Positions 30,561 to 39,124 of a stretch of DNA of 64,000 nucleotides are shown here, piece by piece (the first letter of the stretch is position 1; every line of letters begins with the position of its first letter). Below the pieces are notes generated by a model. It searched no databases, had not been told where the DNA came from, and saw nothing but the letters and a program-made list of their open reading frames with translations. Origin of the DNA: Acinetobacter tibetensis (GTDB lineage Bacteria; Pseudomonadota; Gammaproteobacteria; Pseudomonadales; Moraxellaceae); NCBI RefSeq assembly GCF_023824315.1, contig NZ_CP098732.1:2914001-2978000 (forward strand), given 5' to 3'. The position numbers and the translations under genes are program-made.

Positions 30561-31799
30561 TTAGAATTTATAACTGTACGTGGTCGCAACACGATATTCT
30601 TTTAAATCACTTTTCCAGTCGTAATCGGTGTCGATGTACATGGCTTGAATCCCTAGACCTTTAAATTTGCCTTCAGGTACGGTGTAATTCACAATCAAGT
30701 TCAACTCTTGTTCGTCCTGATTCGTTTTTCCGCCCGCTTTGGCATCGAAACCTGCAAAATAAATCGCATTGGCATTTAAACCTTTTAACCCCAATGCGGT
30801 AAAGTCATACCCATACGACACATTCCATGATTTTTCTTTGGCATTGGTAAAGGTCGCGACTGACCAATTCACTAAATAAGGCTGTGGTACCCATCCCGCC
30901 AAAGTTGGGAAATTATTTTCCCCAAACATTTGCTGATAACCTAAGCCTACACTGTGTGCTCCATGATTGAACTTGGCTCCCATCGACAAGGCTTGGTTGT
31001 CAATTTCACCATACAATTTATCACCTGACTCAGAGTTATCAAAATAACGCACATGGCTGGTCAGCTTAGTCTTCGTACCCAGCGTGGTGTTGTAATTGAT
31101 GCCTGCATAATGCTGTTGATAAATATCTTGGACATCGGCATACCAATAACTGGCACCAATTTCAGGGTTAAACTGATGATCAATCCCTGCGATATACATG
31201 CCATCCGCAGCTTTGGCAGTATTTGGATTATTGTTCGGGAATAAACTTAAATCCTGAAATTGATTGTCATACCGCGCATTAATGCCATCAATATAGGCCA
31301 AGCTCAATTTGGTATCTTTAAGCTCTTTCGACTCTAACCATGCCCCGCTATACGTGGTCAGCAACTGACGCGATGGATCAAATACTAAAACTGGAGAAAC
31401 AGGCAATAACTCACCCACTTTCAATTCTGTTTGTGACACTTTGGCTTTTAAGGTTGCACCCACTTTGCCGAAATTGCTGGCTTGTTCTTGACCATTATGT
31501 GGCAATACCCAATCGGCATTTTTATCACGGCCATTTAAACGAACAGCATGTTGCACTAACACATCCGCACCGACCTGCAATGCGCCAATTTGGGCATAAC
31601 CAGATTTGGCATCTAAGGTAATGCCTTGTGACCAACTGCCCCAATTATTTTGCGGTACAGTTTCGTACTGACGGTCTAAATAGAAATTTCTGAATTTTAA
31701 CTGGACTTGGCTATCGTCGATAAAGTCTGCATTCGTTGCAGTTGTACCTAATGCCGCAGTTGCGACACAGATGGCTGTCCATAAAGTTTGACGACGCAT
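30561..31799 (-). CDS. OprD-family outer-membrane porin
   Basis: A 412-residue outer-membrane channel. A signal peptide ends around ATNA-DF. FIDDSQVQLKFRNFYLDR is the OprD-family N-terminal strand, and the C-terminal YSYKF ends in the phenylalanine needed for barrel assembly. OprD-type porins admit small acids; placement within the hca/mhp cluster suggests phenylpropionate or cinnamate as cargo, which is inference. The start chosen has GGA nine bases upstream and gives a compact signal peptide; longer starts at 31808 and 31820 are open. Confidence 0.88.
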   Translation of the reverse strand: MRRQTLWTAICVATAALGTTATNADFIDDSQVQLKFRNFYLDRQYETVPQNNWGSWSQGITLDAKSGYAQIGALQVGADVLVQHAVRLNGRDKNADWVLPHNGQEQASNFGKVGATLKAKVSQTELKVGELLPVSPVLVFDPSRQLLTTYSGAWLESKELKDTKLSLAYIDGINARYDNQFQDLSLFPNNNPNTAKAADGMYIAGIDHQFNPEIGASYWYADVQDIYQQHYAGINYNTTLGTKTKLTSHVRYFDNSESGDKLYGEIDNQALSMGAKFNHGAHSVGLGYQQMFGENNFPTLAGWVPQPYLVNWSVATFTNAKEKSWNVSYGYDFTALGLKGLNANAIYFAGFDAKAGGKTNQDEQELNLIVNYTVPEGKFKGLGIQAMYIDTDYDWKSDLKEYRVATTYSYKF

Positions 31800-32475
31800 G
31801 ATATTCATTCCAATGATCACATTAAACTATGACACCATCATGCGGAACTCATCGAAGAGAAAAAATCCGACCACAGTCTTAAGAAAATGTGACTTCACCC
31901 CCTATAAATACAAAGGTAGGCACCACTTTTTTTTCATTTAGATAAAATTACAATAACTCACCTTAAACACCATTTTTCAGATTGTACTGAAAGATTGAGT
32001 CTCTCTAGCCTTGCTCGTTTAAAACCTCTTTCTTTTTTGAATGGTTTTGATCATTAAGCGTTTTTTTGTTTAAGTATTCCGATGCCACTTTTTCATAGCG
32101 GCTTAGATTTATAAGAAAAAGCGCTCATATCACAGAAATTTTCTATATGTGCATAATGAAGTTAAATCGCTTTAAAACTAGAAAAGTCTAATTTATTAAA
32201 TGCGATATAAAATAAAAAATCACGTTGTAATAATAACTATATTTAAAAAACTGCCTTCTTCTTAAGCTATTCACTACGGAGTCTTACTGCTTTAAATCCA
32301 TTTTTCGGAGCTCATTTCGTTCTTTTGTTATGCCAAAAGAACCAAAAACATTTGTCATCAGCAAAACCTGTTCACCAGATACATTTAAATACTGCTATTG
32401 CAAAAACAGTCTATTTCAAATATCACGCAGGTTGCTGATGACATTCCCCCCGAATAATTTCTAAATGCCAAAAAC
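31800..32475. promoter_or_regulatory. Long intergenic region upstream of the porin
   Basis: About 700 bp with no gene. It holds the porin promoter, a hairpin GTTCTTTTG/CAAAAGAAC (32319-32342) and a long-range inverted repeat (32354-32442), both described separately. No open frame with a ribosome site and recognisable product is seen. Confidence 0.5.
32319..32442. repeat. Hairpin plus long inverted repeat, possible relative of the structured repeat
   Basis: GTTCTTTTG pairs with CAAAAGAAC (32319-32342), followed by GTCATCAGCAAAACCTG (32354-32370) pairing with CAGGTTGCTGATGAC (32428-32442) apart from two extra A, enclosing 57 bases. The first hairpin and the GCAAAACC stretch resemble the third hairpin and trailing sequence of repeat copy 1. 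Confidence 0.6.
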
Positions 32476-32497
32476 AAAAAAGCGTCCCAAAGGACGC
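32476..32497 (-). terminator. Intrinsic terminator of mhpDFE
   Basis: GCGTCC pairs with GGACGC around a CAAA loop and, read leftwards, is followed by six T. It ends the mhpDFE transcript before the porin. Confidence 0.88.
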
Positions 32498-32519
32498 CTT
32501 TCAAATACATATTAATAAA

Positions 32520-33539
32520 TTAAACCAAAGCAGCCTTCGCTTTAGACATGGTCAAAGCCAAATCTTCAATCATATCTTCCTGACCACCGACCGTCCCACG
32601 ACGACCTAATTCCAACAAGATTTCACGTGCTGACACGCCATATTTCGCTTCCGCACGTTTCGCAAACAATAGGAACGATGAATAGACACCTGCATAACCT
32701 AAAGTTGCAGCATCACGGTCAGCACGAATTGGGTTTAACATCATTGGAATGACCAAATCTTCTGCCACATCCTGTACTTTAAACAGATCCACGCCTGTTT
32801 CTAAGCCCATACGGTTGGCGACTGCAATGAACAATTCCAATGGTGTATTCCCTGCACCCGCACCTAAACCAGCAGACGCCAAGTCCACACGAATTGCACC
32901 CGCATCAACTGCGGCTACTGTATTTGCCACACCCATACCCAAGTTATGATGCCCGTGGAAACCCAGTTCAATACTGCTGTCCAACTCTTGACGGAGCAAA
33001 CCAACGCGATCTGTGACATCTTGCGGCAACATATAACCAGCAGAGTCAGTCACATAGATACAGTTCGCGCCATAAGACACCATCTTTTTCGCTTCTTCAA
33101 GCAATTGAGCAGGCGATGCCATGTGTGCCAACATCAAGAAACCAACGGTATCCATACCCAGTTGACGTGCCGCAGTAATATGCTGTTCTGAGCAATCTGC
33201 TTCGGTACAGTGGGTTGCCACACGGATGGTTGAAACGCCAATTTCGTGTGCCATTTTCAAATGATCGACCGTACCAATTCCCGGCAACAGCAATGCCGAA
33301 ACTTTGGCATTTTTCATGCGCGGAACAACCGCTGACAAATACTCTTCATCAGTTGCTGCGGCAAAACCGTAGTTCACCGATGAACCACCTAAACCGTCGC
33401 CATGCGTCACTTCAATCAGCGGTACACCTGCATCGTCCAAAGCTGTTGAAATGGCAATCATTTGCTCAACAGTGGTTTGATGGCGCTGTGGATGCATACC
33501 ATCACGCAAAGTCATATCATGCACAATAATCTTAGACAT
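32520..33539 (-). CDS. mhpE: 4-hydroxy-2-oxovalerate aldolase
   Basis: MhpE splits 4-hydroxy-2-oxovalerate into pyruvate and acetaldehyde. It is a class II metal-dependent aldolase of the HMG-CoA-lyase-like barrel family: TLRDGMH at residues 10-16, and metal histidines in [10 protein letters not shown]. The start has AAGGAG just upstream; 15 further codons of open frame are not needed. It has 339 residues. It follows mhpF by ten bases; these two proteins normally form a complex that channels acetaldehyde. Confidence 0.95.
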   Translation of the reverse strand: MSKIIVHDMTLRDGMHPQRHQTTVEQMIAISTALDDAGVPLIEVTHGDGLGGSSVNYGFAAATDEEYLSAVVPRMKNAKVSALLLPGIGTVDHLKMAHEIGVSTIRVATHCTEADCSEQHITAARQLGMDTVGFLMLAHMASPAQLLEEAKKMVSYGANCIYVTDSAGYMLPQDVTDRVGLLRQELDSSIELGFHGHHNLGMGVANTVAAVDAGAIRVDLASAGLGAGAGNTPLELFIAVANRMGLETGVDLFKVQDVAEDLVIPMMLNPIRADRDAATLGYAGVYSSFLLFAKRAEAKYGVSAREILLELGRRGTVGGQEDMIEDLALTMSKAKAALV

Positions 33540-33549
33540 GGGTTGCTCC

Positions 33550-34446
33550 TTATACTTCAGCCGTAGCCAATAAACGTTCCGCAAACATTTCCGCAGTGCG
33601 CGCGGCTGCCGCAGTCATAATGTCCAAATTCCCTGCATACTTTGGCAAGAAATCACCCAAGCCTTCTACTTCAAGGTAAATCGACACACGGTTGCCATCA
33701 AATACGGGGCCATTCACCAGTTTATAGCCAGGTACATATTTTTGAACTTCGACAATCATGGCTTGAACAGATGCCGTAATTGCTGCTTGATCAGGTTCAC
33801 CTTCAACCAAGCAATGCACCGTATCACGCATCATCAATGGTGGCTCGGCAGGGTTAATAATGATGATCGCTTTACCTTGTTTCGCACCGCCGACTTTCTC
33901 AATCGCGCCAGCCGTAGTACGGGTAAATTCATCAATGTTTTTACGCGTACCCGGACCCACAGATTTGGTCGAAACCGTAGCAATAATTTCACCATAGCTC
34001 ACAGGCTGAACACGTGAAACGGCAGCCACCATCGGAATGGTCGCTTGTCCACCACAGGTCACCATGTTCACATTCGGTAGCTCACCTGCATCCAAGAGTT
34101 CTTGAAGATTTACAGGTGGCACACAGAAAGGACCAATGGCAGCAGGCGTCAGATCAATCATCTGCACACCTAATTCGTTCAACTTACGGCTATTTTCCGC
34201 ATGTACATAAGCTGAGGTCGCATCAAAGGCAATTTGAATTTCATCCGCAAGCACATGTGGCAGTAGACCATCTACACCCTCAGCTGTAGTTTTTAAGCCC
34301 ATACTCGCTGCGCGGGTCAGACCTTCTGAAGTTGGGTCAATCCCCACCATCCAGACAGGTTCCAAAAACTCGCTGCGCTGTAACTTATATAGCAAATCAG
34401 TTCCAATATTTCCCGGACCGATTAATGCACATTTAATCTTTTTCAT
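33550..34446 (-). CDS. mhpF: Acetaldehyde dehydrogenase (acylating)
   Basis: MhpF converts acetaldehyde and CoA to acetyl-CoA with NAD. NAD binding is in [13 protein letters not shown] (residues 7-19), and catalytic Cys131 is in [10 protein letters not shown]. It has 298 residues. Order mhpD-mhpF-mhpE and close spacing match E. coli. It is expected to bind MhpE so that toxic acetaldehyde is not released. Confidence 0.96.
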   Translation of the reverse strand: MKKIKCALIGPGNIGTDLLYKLQRSEFLEPVWMVGIDPTSEGLTRAASMGLKTTAEGVDGLLPHVLADEIQIAFDATSAYVHAENSRKLNELGVQMIDLTPAAIGPFCVPPVNLQELLDAGELPNVNMVTCGGQATIPMVAAVSRVQPVSYGEIIATVSTKSVGPGTRKNIDEFTRTTAGAIEKVGGAKQGKAIIIINPAEPPLMMRDTVHCLVEGEPDQAAITASVQAMIVEVQKYVPGYKLVNGPVFDGNRVSIYLEVEGLGDFLPKYAGNLDIMTAAAARTAEMFAERLLATAEV

Positions 34447-34471
34447 GCATCTACTCTCTCAAAATTTCAAT

Positions 34472-35269
34472 TTATTCCGCAGCAAACGCAGCGACCACTG
34501 AACCAAAGCCTTCAATCTCAACTTTGAATTCGTCACCCGGGTTTGCAACAACCATTGGGCCAAGCGCACCAGTTAAAATAATGTCTCCCGCAAGCAATGG
34601 GCGACCACGGCGTACCATTTCATCGGCAAGCCAAACTGCGGCATTTAAAGGATTGGCTAAGCAGGCTTTGCCAATGCCTTGTGAAACCACTTCATCACCG
34701 CGGGTCATGGTCATTTTGCAATGAGCCAAATCAAGCTGATCTAATTTCACTGGGCGTGAACCCAACACAAAAGCAGCAGAAGACGCATTGTCCGCCACGG
34801 TATCAATCAGTGAAATTTTCCAGTTTTCAATACGGCTATCCACCACTTCTATGGCAGGCAAGGCATAAGCTGTAGCGCTGATAATATCCGCATAGCTATG
34901 TTTTTCTTGGGTTAAATCTTTGTTAATAATCAGTGCAATTTCAGCTTCAACTTTCGGTTGAATGAGCAAACCAGCAGGAATAGCCTCACCATCGCCATAA
35001 GCCATGTCGGCAAACAACATGCCAAAATCAGGTTGATCCACGCCCAATTGAGCTTGAACCACTTTAGAGGTGAGACCAATTTTACGCCCCACTAAGCGAC
35101 GTCCTTCTTTCAAGGCACGTTGGGTATTCACTTCCTGAACCGCATACGCAATATCGACGTCTGCCTGTTCCGCGCCCAGTTGTGGGCGAATGGGTGCAAT
35201 CGCAGTCTGTGTAAGCTCAGCGTTACGTAAAGCCTGCGCAACGGATTCAACAACAGCAGAATTCGACAT
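34472..35269 (-). CDS. mhpD: 2-hydroxypenta-2,4-dienoate (2-keto-4-pentenoate) hydratase
   Basis: MhpD adds water to 2-hydroxypenta-2,4-dienoate to form 4-hydroxy-2-oxovalerate. It has 265 residues of the fumarylacetoacetate-hydrolase-like hydratase family: VGRKIGLTSKVVQAQLGVDQPDFGMLF and the metal-binding PKVEAEIALII block are diagnostic. It is the first gene of mhpDFE, 25 bp before mhpF. A sigma-54-like element lies about 170 bp upstream. Confidence 0.95.
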   Translation of the reverse strand: MSNSAVVESVAQALRNAELTQTAIAPIRPQLGAEQADVDIAYAVQEVNTQRALKEGRRLVGRKIGLTSKVVQAQLGVDQPDFGMLFADMAYGDGEAIPAGLLIQPKVEAEIALIINKDLTQEKHSYADIISATAYALPAIEVVDSRIENWKISLIDTVADNASSAAFVLGSRPVKLDQLDLAHCKMTMTRGDEVVSQGIGKACLANPLNAAVWLADEMVRRGRPLLAGDIILTGALGPMVVANPGDEFKVEIEGFGSVVAAFAAE

Positions 35270-35758
35270 CTAGGGTTCCTTAAACTGCAAAATAGAGACA
35301 AATACCGTTTTAGCGAGCAAGGGAAATCAAGAAATAGTCAAAATAGACCTTGCAAATAACCAAAGGTGAAACCAAGGGCTTATCCCTAAGCACCACTAAA
35401 AACGAGTATGTTTTAGACCGCTTAAGCATCGGAAAATTGCAGGTTTTGCGCCAATACTTATTTTATTTTTTACAATAGTTAGAACCTATAAATCTTTTTT
35501 GTTTTATCCATCAAAATAAACAGCATAGAAAAAATCAAAGAGAAAAATGACCCAATCATTCAGAATTTAGTGGGGTATATTTTGATTACACTTTGTATCT
35601 ACGACTAAAAAATAATACGCGAGAAGTCTATCTATAGAATATCTACCACAAAAAATACGCCTCTTTTCATAAGTCATACCAGTCCGTTACACCTCATGCC
35701 TCGAACAGTTGCGGATCACGCTCCACCACACCGAATAACATCATGAATTTAAAATAAA
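35270..35758. other. Intergenic region mhpD / GST
   Basis: A 555-bp gap (with the GST terminator) that is markedly A+T-rich. Apart from the sigma-54-like site I see no gene; activator sites could lie in 35460-35700 but none is recognisable. Confidence 0.45.
35437..35454 (-). promoter_or_regulatory. Sigma-54-like -24/-12 promoter before mhpD
   Basis: Read leftwards the site is TTGGCGCAAAACCTGCAA. The GG and GC doublets are exactly ten bases apart as sigma-54 promoters require, with seven of eight -24 core bases fitting TTGGCAC and CTGCA at -12. It would give a leader of about 155 bases to mhpD. No sigma-54 activator gene is in the window. Confidence 0.45.
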
Positions 35759-35790
35759 AATGCCAGTCAAGTTATTCACTGACTGGCATT
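35752..35790 (-). terminator. Intrinsic terminator
   Basis: TGCCAGTCA pairs perfectly with TGACTGGCA; read leftwards an A/T-rich run with T clusters follows. It ends the glutathione S-transferase gene. Confidence 0.82.
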
Positions 35791-35824
35791 ACCTGCATAA
35801 AAAGCTTATCAGAGTAAAATGGTT

Positions 35825-36430
35825 TTACGCTGCAAATAAAGCAGGATTATTCTTTAAACTTTCACGTTGTTGTATGGCCAATACATAGCGCTCAATTGCA
35901 GGATGTGGTTTTAATAAATTCATTTTTAATTGCCACATGATCATTGCCCCTAAACTGATGTCGGCTGCCGTAAACTGTGAACCGCATAAATACGGGCTTG
36001 CTTGTTCTAAACCTTGAATCAAGGCTTGATAGGTATCTTGATAATCGCCATAGCCCAGAAACATTTTTTGCTCTGGTGCAACCTGAACTTTTAAATGTTC
36101 ATTGTCGGAAGCTGCTGCAAACGGGCCTGCACCAAAGAACAACCAACGATAATATAGACCTCTTTTCGGATCATCTAGTGCAGGAGCTAACCCTTTTTCA
36201 GAGAATTTATCTGCCAAATACGCACAAATGGCATCTAACTCATAAATCACCACATCACCATCAACCAAAACTGGCACTTTACCAAAAGGGTTGAGTTTTA
36301 AAAATTCGGCTGATTTCATTTCCGCGCCATAGGCGATTTCTATGCGCTCAACTTCAATCCCCAAATCAAGAATGAGCCAATCCACCACAACGCCTCGAGA
36401 TTGCTTATTTGTATATAAAGTTAAAGCCAT
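35825..36430 (-). CDS. Glutathione S-transferase family protein
   Basis: A 201-residue protein with an N-terminal thioredoxin-like domain (about 1-78; LYTNKQSRG near the active site, NPFGKVPVLVDGDVVIYELDAICAYLAD at the glutathione site) and an all-helical C-terminal domain with TAADISLGAMI. The class and substrate are not clear. It neighbours the mhp genes, but its own terminator and promoter give no evidence of a shared pathway. Confidence 0.88.
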   Translation of the reverse strand: MALTLYTNKQSRGVVVDWLILDLGIEVERIEIAYGAEMKSAEFLKLNPFGKVPVLVDGDVVIYELDAICAYLADKFSEKGLAPALDDPKRGLYYRWLFFGAGPFAAASDNEHLKVQVAPEQKMFLGYGDYQDTYQALIQGLEQASPYLCGSQFTAADISLGAMIMWQLKMNLLKPHPAIERYVLAIQQRESLKNNPALFAA

Positions 36431-36479
36431 TGTTCTATCCTCTGTGTTTATTGTTTTTTTAGAATAGAACTAAGCTGTG

Positions 36480-37193
36480 TCAGTTTTTGTCAGTAGTGCT
36501 TGCTGATTTTTCTGAATGTGAAAATTCTTTTTGACACCATTGTTGAAATAAATGGCGTTTAAATTGGGGATAAATTTGCTCCGTGGATATCAGCGTTTGA
36601 ATTCGATCTAAACGGAAATTTCTAAAATCTTCACGTAATTCACACCATGCCGCCAACAACATTTTATCGTTAAAATATCCCAATGCAAACGGCCATAATT
36701 GCCTGTGTGAAATCTGTTTCTGCTCATCAACATAATCAATCTGAATTTTAGTTTGTAAACGAATGGCGATACGAACTTGTTCCACAATGGTTTGATCAAC
36801 CTCAATCCATGAATGAATGGATTTTAGATACGTATCATTTAAAAATTCTTGTTTTCTTTGTGGCAATACGGCTTTTAATTTGCTTAATACCGAATGTGAA
36901 GCCTGCTGTAATGCTTGATCAGGAATAGATTTAGCCCATTGTAATGCCAGATACATCGCTTCAATTTCGGATTCATCCAAACTCATTGGCGGAAGGAGAA
37001 AGTTTTCTTTCAATTGAAATCCTACACCGACACTTCCCTCAATATTGACCCCTTGATCACGTAAACTTTCAATATCTCGATAAACACTTCGCACACTGAT
37101 TTGTAAATGTTCAGCCAAACGTTGCGCAGTAACAGGATAACGCTGTTCACGTAGATGTTGTAATAAATGAAGTAATCGAATGGAACGACTCAT
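36480..37193 (-). CDS. HTH-WYL (YafY-type) transcriptional regulator
   Basis: A 237-residue regulator. The N-terminal winged helix (about 1-58) has RYPVTAQRLAEHLQISVRSVYRDIESLRDQGVNIEG; the C-terminal part (from about 135) is a WYL domain, which in other members senses ligands or nucleic acid. It lies 49 bp upstream of the GST gene on the same strand, so it may co-transcribe with and regulate it. Confidence 0.86.
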   Translation of the reverse strand: MSRSIRLLHLLQHLREQRYPVTAQRLAEHLQISVRSVYRDIESLRDQGVNIEGSVGVGFQLKENFLLPPMSLDESEIEAMYLALQWAKSIPDQALQQASHSVLSKLKAVLPQRKQEFLNDTYLKSIHSWIEVDQTIVEQVRIAIRLQTKIQIDYVDEQKQISHRQLWPFALGYFNDKMLLAAWCELREDFRNFRLDRIQTLISTEQIYPQFKRHLFQQWCQKEFSHSEKSASTTDKN

Positions 37194-37267
37194 AGCGTAT
37201 TTTCTTGTTATTCAAAAGTAATTTTAGGCGTATATCCTTACACGCCTTGAAAAATAATCAACTTTGC

Positions 37268-37936
37268 TTAAGCCACATCAGAAGCATTTACTTGCAGATT
37301 TAAAAACTGATCTAAGCTCGCGACATCATCTGCAATGGTCAACGGATTAAACTGCTGCAAAATATTTTTAGTATGTACACCATAGGCGACACCGACTCTT
37401 GGCATGGCAATATTTTGCGCCATTTCCAAATCATAAGAAGTATCGCCGACCATAATCGCCTGCTCTGGGCGCAACCCTGTGAACTGTAAGATTTCCCGCA
37501 ACATCAGCGGATCAGGTTTAGACTTGGTTTCGCTTGCCGCACGCGTAATCTCAAACAAATCATGACTATTGGTTTGAGCCAGCACACGATCCAAACCTTT
37601 ACGGCTTTTGCCTGTCGCCACCGCAAGCTGAACCCCCTGATTTTTGAGTCCATATAACATTTCAGCAATCCCCGCAAACCAAGCATCATCGGTTGAATGG
37701 GCAACATAATGATCGCCATAACACTTCAAAAGATCCGTATGTAATTCAGGCACTGTCGGAAATAAGACTTGAGCCACTTCAGGCAAACCCAAACCAATAA
37801 TACTTTTTGCCGCTTCAGGCGTTAAGGGTTGTTCAAATTGCTGCGCTGCAAACAAAAGACTGTCCACAATTTGCCCCACTGAATCAAATAATGTGCCATC
37901 CCAATCAAAGATAATCAGTTCTACAGGTTCTTGCAT
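37268..37936 (-). CDS. HAD-IA hydrolase, phosphoglycolate-phosphatase-like
   Basis: A 222-residue HAD phosphatase. Motif I is FDWDGTLFDS with Asp11 and Asp13, motif II around AVATGKSRKGLD, and motif IV in IMVGDTSYDLEMA. Length and cap type match Gph/PpaX-type enzymes. The start at MQEPVELIIFD is chosen by homology; 16 upstream codons are open. It is read after rluC with repeat copy 2 in the gap, an arrangement common near rne in Acinetobacter. Confidence 0.86.
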   Translation of the reverse strand: MQEPVELIIFDWDGTLFDSVGQIVDSLLFAAQQFEQPLTPEAAKSIIGLGLPEVAQVLFPTVPELHTDLLKCYGDHYVAHSTDDAWFAGIAEMLYGLKNQGVQLAVATGKSRKGLDRVLAQTNSHDLFEITRAASETKSKPDPLMLREILQFTGLRPEQAIMVGDTSYDLEMAQNIAMPRVGVAYGVHTKNILQQFNPLTIADDVASLDQFLNLQVNASDVA

Positions 37937-37996
37937 GCTGGGGTTCCAATATTTGCTTTTATGAAGAAAATTTACACGATGCATTTGCTACATGAT

Positions 37997-38087
37997 GGCG
38001 ACAAGGATGTCGCCGTTGAGCTGTGGTACAAGGACGTTCCATCAGCTCAACAAAAGATTTTTGTTACTTTTCATCTTTGAAAAGTAA
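37997..38087. repeat. Structured three-hairpin repeat, copy 2
   Basis: The same layout as copy 1: GGCGACA/TGTCGCC (37997-38014), GTTGAGCTG/CAGCTCAAC (38015-38051) and TTACTTTTCA/TGAAAAGTAA with a TCTT loop (38064-38087). The stretch GATTTTTGTTACTTTT is identical in both. Stem 2 and stem 3 differ from copy 1 on both sides so that pairing is kept. It lies between rluC and the HAD gene. Confidence 0.85.
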
Positions 38088-38157
38088 AAATGACCAATAC
38101 AGCATCATTTCCAGTTAATCACGACAAAAGAGGTCCTATTTTATTACCTCTCTCTAA

Positions 38158-38178
38158 CCCTCTCCTAAAAGGAGAGGG
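38158..38178. repeat. Short perfect palindromic hairpin (REP-like)
   Basis: CCCTCTCCT and AGGAGAGGG flank AAA. It directly follows the rluC stop (read leftwards) and has no T-run, so it looks more like a dispersed palindromic unit than a plain terminator. Confidence 0.6.
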
Positions 38179-38185
38179 AAAAGGT

Positions 38186-39124
38186 TTAGTCCTTCTTCTG
38201 TGCTCTTAACTGCGCCACAATATTCTGCATATCTTCAGGTAAAGGTGCTTCAATTGGTGGATAACCAGGAATATCCAAACGCATAGCGTGTAAACATAAA
38301 CGGCGTGGTTTTGGTCCCTTATATTCCGTTTCATGACCATATTTATCATCGCCAACCAGCGGATGACCAATACTTAAACCATGCACACGAATTTGATGGG
38401 TACGACCCGAAAGCGGCGAAGCATACACCAAAGTCGCATGCATAAAACGCTCAGCGACATTCCACTGAGTTTTCGAATCTTTACCTTCTTTAGAGACGCG
38501 TACACGACGTTCGCCATTCGACAATTCGTAACGGTGTAAAGGCGCATCAATCAACTGCTTATCGAGGCTGACGACACCTTTGACCACAGCAGCATAAGTC
38601 TTCTTAATTTTGTGTTCACGCAGCATATCTTGCAAAGTTTTTAACACGCTACGTTTCTTAGAAATCATCACCAAACCGGATGTATCACGGTCAATACGGT
38701 GAATCAGTTCTAAATATTTTTTTCCCGTTGCAGCCCGTAAACCTTCGATCAGACCATAGGCCACGCCACTGCCGCCATGCACCGCAATCCCCGATGGTTT
38801 ATTCACCACCATCAAGCCCTCATCTTCGTACACGACACGGCTCAGTAAACTTTGTGCGACTTTGTCTGAAACTGGCGCAGCCGTTTCATCTTTTTGTTCA
38901 TAACGAATTGGCGCAACACGAATCTGATCGCCAATTGCCAATTTGGTTTCCGCTTTAATGCGCTTTTTATTCACGCGCACCTGACCTTCACGAATTAAAC
39001 GATAAATGCGACTTTTCGGCACACCTTTGAGTCGGCTAAATAAAAAATTATCGATGCGTTGACCCGCTTGATGCTCATCCACTTCAAACCAAGTGACACT
39101 TTGCCATTCTTGCGTAGAATTCAT
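38186..39124 (-). CDS. rluC: 23S rRNA pseudouridine synthase RluC-type
   Basis: An RluA-family enzyme that isomerises uridines in 23S rRNA (positions 955, 2504 and 2580 for E. coli RluC). It has an N-terminal S4 RNA-binding domain (about 20-80) and a synthase domain with catalytic Asp145 in HRIDRDTSG; LSGRTHQIRVH is also conserved. It has 312 residues. Divergent placement from rne is the same as in E. coli, which supports RluC over RluD. Confidence 0.94.
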   Translation of the reverse strand: MNSTQEWQSVTWFEVDEHQAGQRIDNFLFSRLKGVPKSRIYRLIREGQVRVNKKRIKAETKLAIGDQIRVAPIRYEQKDETAAPVSDKVAQSLLSRVVYEDEGLMVVNKPSGIAVHGGSGVAYGLIEGLRAATGKKYLELIHRIDRDTSGLVMISKKRSVLKTLQDMLREHKIKKTYAAVVKGVVSLDKQLIDAPLHRYELSNGERRVRVSKEGKDSKTQWNVAERFMHATLVYASPLSGRTHQIRVHGLSIGHPLVGDDKYGHETEYKGPKPRRLCLHAMRLDIPGYPPIEAPLPEDMQNIVAQLRAQKKD

